Assembly: GCA_963750015.1 (NCBI GenBank) | Contig: CAVVPU010000155.1 | Coordinates: 1-8,617, forward strand | Direction: 5' to 3' | DNA: 8,617 nt | From: CAVVNC01 sp963750015 | GTDB lineage: Bacteria > Desulfobacterota > Syntrophorhabdia > Syntrophorhabdales > WCHB1-27 | Shown here: positions 7,328 through 8,617 of the stretch, piece by piece | How the letters are laid out: each line of letters begins with the position of its first letter | Numbering within the stretch: position 1 is the stretch's first letter | Translations under genes and position numbers: made by a program | The notes under the pieces: generated by a model | Databases searched by the model: none | What the model was told of the DNA's origin: nothing | Seen by the model: only the letters and a program-made list of their open reading frames with translations

Positions 7328-7380
7328 GGAAAGGGGAATGTGAAAAGTAGTGGAAAGGGAAAAGGGGCAAGAGGAAAGGG
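7328..7380. repeat. Polypurine tract with three GGAAAGGG copies
   Basis: The plus strand is almost pure A/G here (pyrimidine-rich on the transcribed-sense minus strand). It contains GGAAAGGG at 7328-7335, 7352-7359 and 7373-7380, giving irregular repeat units of 24 and 21 bp. It lies just upstream of the kinase start. It may be simple low-complexity sequence; binding sites or an unusual DNA structure are possible but unproven. Confidence 0.5.
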
Positions 7381-7447
7381 CAGACGGATATGGTACACCC
7401 GGGGGAAGCGAAGTGTGGAAAAAAGGAGGTTCGGGCTAATTCTGCTC

Positions 7448-7468
7448 GGAGCTAAAAGCTCCTTAGCT
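7448..7468 (-). other. Overlapping alternative small hairpins after the zinc-ribbon gene
   Basis: Two 6-bp stems share bases and cannot form together: GGAGCT (7448-7453)/AGCTCC (7457-7462), and AGCTAA (7450-7455)/TTAGCT (7463-7468). They begin 11 bp past the zinc-ribbon stop. There is no T-run directly after them on the minus strand; a TTTTTT occurs roughly 20 nt later. They may mark the end of the upstream transcript, but they are not a standard intrinsic terminator. Confidence 0.35.
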
Positions 7469-7478
7469 GACGACCCTA

Positions 7479-7685
7479 CTATACTGCCATTCTATATTCT
7501 TGCTCCAGCTTTTCTATAAGCCTGTGCGCTTTTATGGCCTGGTCTTTCGACACCCCGCACTCCGCCCCGCACGAAGGGCACGGGTTCGGGGAATTGAGCC
7601 GCATCCTGTACAATTCCGTGCGCAATTCGATAGAGAAGACCGTTCCGCACTGCGAGCAATGCAGCTTTGTCACAAGCATGTCCAT
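7479..7685 (-). CDS. Small zinc-ribbon protein of unknown function
   Basis: A 68-aa cytoplasmic protein that I do not recognise by name. It has two CxxC knuckles, C10-S-Q-C13 and C36-P-S-C39, separated by 22 residues. This is the geometry of a zinc ribbon, with one further Cys at 43. A charged, probably helical tail (about 47-65, AIKAHRLIEKLEQEY) follows. It has no signal peptide or membrane segment. The start ATG at 7685 has GGAGG 7 nt upstream. A second in-frame ATG two codons later is less well spaced. The gene has its own strong promoter and dyad (7781-7832), and it is followed by a gap of about 200 bp before the kinase, so it is probably a single-gene unit. Zinc ribbons of this size can bind nucleic acid or proteins, or may only be structural. 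Nothing here decides between these. Confidence 0.8.
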   Translation of the reverse strand: MDMLVTKLHCSQCGTVFSIELRTELYRMRLNSPNPCPSCGAECGVSKDQAIKAHRLIEKLEQEYRMAV

Positions 7686-7780
7686 TTCATATCCTCCCCC
7701 AGGGGTTCCTCTTTCCCCGTTCCTGACAAGAAACCTCCGGATTCAGTTGTGTACCACGTCACAAACCGTCCCCATGGCTT

Positions 7781-7796
7781 TTGCATTGTGATGCAA
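7781..7796. promoter_or_regulatory. Perfect 16-bp dyad at the predicted transcription start, candidate operator
   Basis: TTGCATTGTGATGCAA: 6-bp perfect arms around TGTG. It starts 8 bp downstream of the -10 box, so it would occupy about +1 to +17 of the transcript. This is a typical place for a repressor site. In RNA it would form a short 5'-end hairpin, which is an alternative role. Confidence 0.5.
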
Positions 7797-7803
7797 TCTA
7801 CTC

Positions 7804-7832
7804 ATTATATTACAACGTATAACTATTGTCAA
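7804..7832 (-). promoter_or_regulatory. Consensus sigma-70 promoter for the zinc-ribbon gene
   Basis: On the minus strand TTGACA (7832-7827) and TATAAT (7809-7804) are separated by exactly 17 bp (7826-7810). Both hexamers and the spacer match the housekeeping consensus perfectly, and the stretch is AT-rich against GC-rich surroundings. Predicted initiation is near 7797. The resulting leader to the zinc-ribbon ATG is about 110 nt. No other promoter in the window comes near this quality. Confidence 0.85.
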
Positions 7833-7939
7833 CAGGAATCTTTACCGGCCAATCAGGCTCCACCTTAGGGCAGACGTAGGCAACAAGCAAAAAACTCCGG
7901 GCTGTAACGCAGGGGGTAAAGCTCAAGCGAAAGGCCGGC

Positions 7940-8617
7940 TCAAAGGTCGATCTGATAGTCGATGCCGCGGCCGGAGCAAAAAGTTCGCACTATTTCAGCC
8001 TGACTGCCATAGAACTCCGGGCGGCCCGGAAACCTGCCGGCGACCTGGTTGTAATTCCATCCCCCAAAATAGAGGGAGTCGACGAAGGCTATTGTCTCGA
8101 GGATCTTTTCAAGCTTTTGTTTCACGATGTTGGGGGTAGGGTAGGGTTCCATGTGGACCCCGGTCACGCAGCCGCAGTCGTGAAGGTATTCGAGGGATTT
8201 TATCCGGTCACGATAGGCAGTGGTCCCCGGTTCCCAGCGTTTTCGAAAACGCTCATCCAGAGAAACCAGACTTATCCGGTATCGATTGTCCCTGTGAAAA
8301 AGGGCCCCATCGACCAATTCAGGGGGGAGGAGGCCTTTTGTGAGCACGGAGCATGGAACGCCGTGCCTGTTGATCGTCTCTATGATGGCAAGGCTGAGCG
8401 CGCCGACTTCCGGAAAACCCGTCATGAAAGGGTCGGTGGTGAGGCAAAGATGGACGCAATCGGGCTTTGCCCTCATACGGCGCAACTCTGCGTCGATCAG
8501 CTCAAGTGCGTTACCGACGATCTTCGGTCGGCACCATTCTTCGAAACTCCTTACCCTGCCATAGTGATGAGCTATGTTAAAGGCATAGCAGGGGTAGCGA
8601 CAGCCGTGGCCGCAGCC
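7940..8617 (-). CDS. Radical SAM protein, SplB-like (COG1533) group, N-terminus outside window
   Basis: The open frame runs uninterrupted from the window edge to TGA at 7940-7942, giving 225 visible residues; the beginning is missing. The first residues read GCGHGCRYPCYAF, the iron-sulfur motif that with S-adenosylmethionine starts radical chemistry, but with spacing C-x3-C-x3-C instead of the canonical C-x3-C-x2-C. The rest matches the layout of the COG1533 (spore photoproduct lyase-like) family: CLTTDPF, PCSVLTKG, RISLVSLDERFRKRWEPGT, GVHMEPYPTPN and FGGWNYN. Family members include DNA-repair lyases, but most are of unknown function, so I do not call it a photoproduct lyase. The gene ends 254 bp before the zinc-ribbon start, and that gene has its own promoter, so the two need not be co-transcribed. 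Confidence 0.85.
   Translation of the reverse strand, partial: GCGHGCRYPCYAFNIAHHYGRVRSFEEWCRPKIVGNALELIDAELRRMRAKPDCVHLCLTTDPFMTGFPEVGALSLAIIETINRHGVPCSVLTKGLLPPELVDGALFHRDNRYRISLVSLDERFRKRWEPGTTAYRDRIKSLEYLHDCGCVTGVHMEPYPTPNIVKQKLEKILETIAFVDSLYFGGWNYNQVAGRFPGRPEFYGSQAEIVRTFCSGRGIDYQIDL

Noticed and set aside
7279..7398. Kinase start at GTG 7398
   Set aside because: It would add a Pro/Phe-rich leader encoded by the polypurine repeat, placed before a normal signal-anchor segment. There is no ribosome site.
7670..7786. 38-codon open frame in the leader of the zinc-ribbon gene (minus strand, overlapping its start)
   Set aside because: It has no ribosome site, its ATG lies inside the dyad, and it has no run of regulatory codons. 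It is more likely chance in an open leader.
1..8617. CRISPR arrays, tRNA or rRNA genes, insertion sequences, phage or conjugation genes
   Set aside because: I found no regularly spaced repeats, tRNA-like cloverleaf, rRNA core sequence, transposase or terminal inverted repeats on either strand.

Overview
The window is about 8.6 kb of moderately GC-rich bacterial DNA. Every gene I can support lies on the minus strand, so the text below runs from high to low coordinates. The apparent plus-strand open frames are shadows of these genes. The exported binding protein, the periplasmic-sensor kinase and the branched-chain-type ABC transporter point to a Gram-negative host. The style resembles anaerobic members of the former Deltaproteobacteria, such as Syntrophorhabdus-like bacteria, but that is a low-confidence guess from gene content alone.

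Region 1 (8617-7940) holds the 3' part of a radical SAM gene of the SplB-like COG1533 group. It enters at the window edge with an unusually spaced cysteine motif, C-x3-C-x3-C. Region 2 (7939-7479) holds an intergenic stretch with a perfect-consensus sigma-70 promoter (TTGACA, 17-bp spacer, TATAAT) and a 16-bp perfect dyad at the predicted transcription start. These precede a 68-aa zinc-ribbon protein of unknown function.

Region 3 (7478-4790) starts with a short intergenic stretch holding small hairpins and a polypurine repeat. A two-component system follows. A membrane histidine kinase has a periplasmic domain resembling ABC-transporter substrate-binding proteins, and a NarL/FixJ-type response regulator is coupled to it by an ATGA overlap.

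Region 4 (4789-92) is a complete five-gene ABC transporter of the branched-chain amino acid/amide (Liv, HAAT) type, in the order binding protein, LivH, LivM, LivG, LivF. The binding protein would capture a small ligand in the periplasm, LivH and LivM would form the membrane channel, and LivG and LivF would power transport. Tight spacing and overlaps imply one transcript. An intercistronic stem-loop after the binding-protein gene may let that protein be made in excess. The kinase-regulator pair directly upstream is a natural candidate to control the transporter, and a GAAATCA-N8-TGATTTC dyad upstream of the binding-protein gene is a candidate operator.

The most concrete anomaly is in livM. Its last 78 codons are shifted by one base at a CCCC run (plus strand GGGG, 1756-1759). 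The downstream frame still encodes the conserved LivM C-terminus and ends in an ATGA overlap with livG. This is a sequencing or assembly error, a very recent mutation or, much less likely, recoding. I did not find a clearly new multi-gene system. The points most worth following are the promoter and dyad controlling the zinc-ribbon gene, the variant radical SAM motif, the transporter-linked sensor kinase and the livM frameshift.
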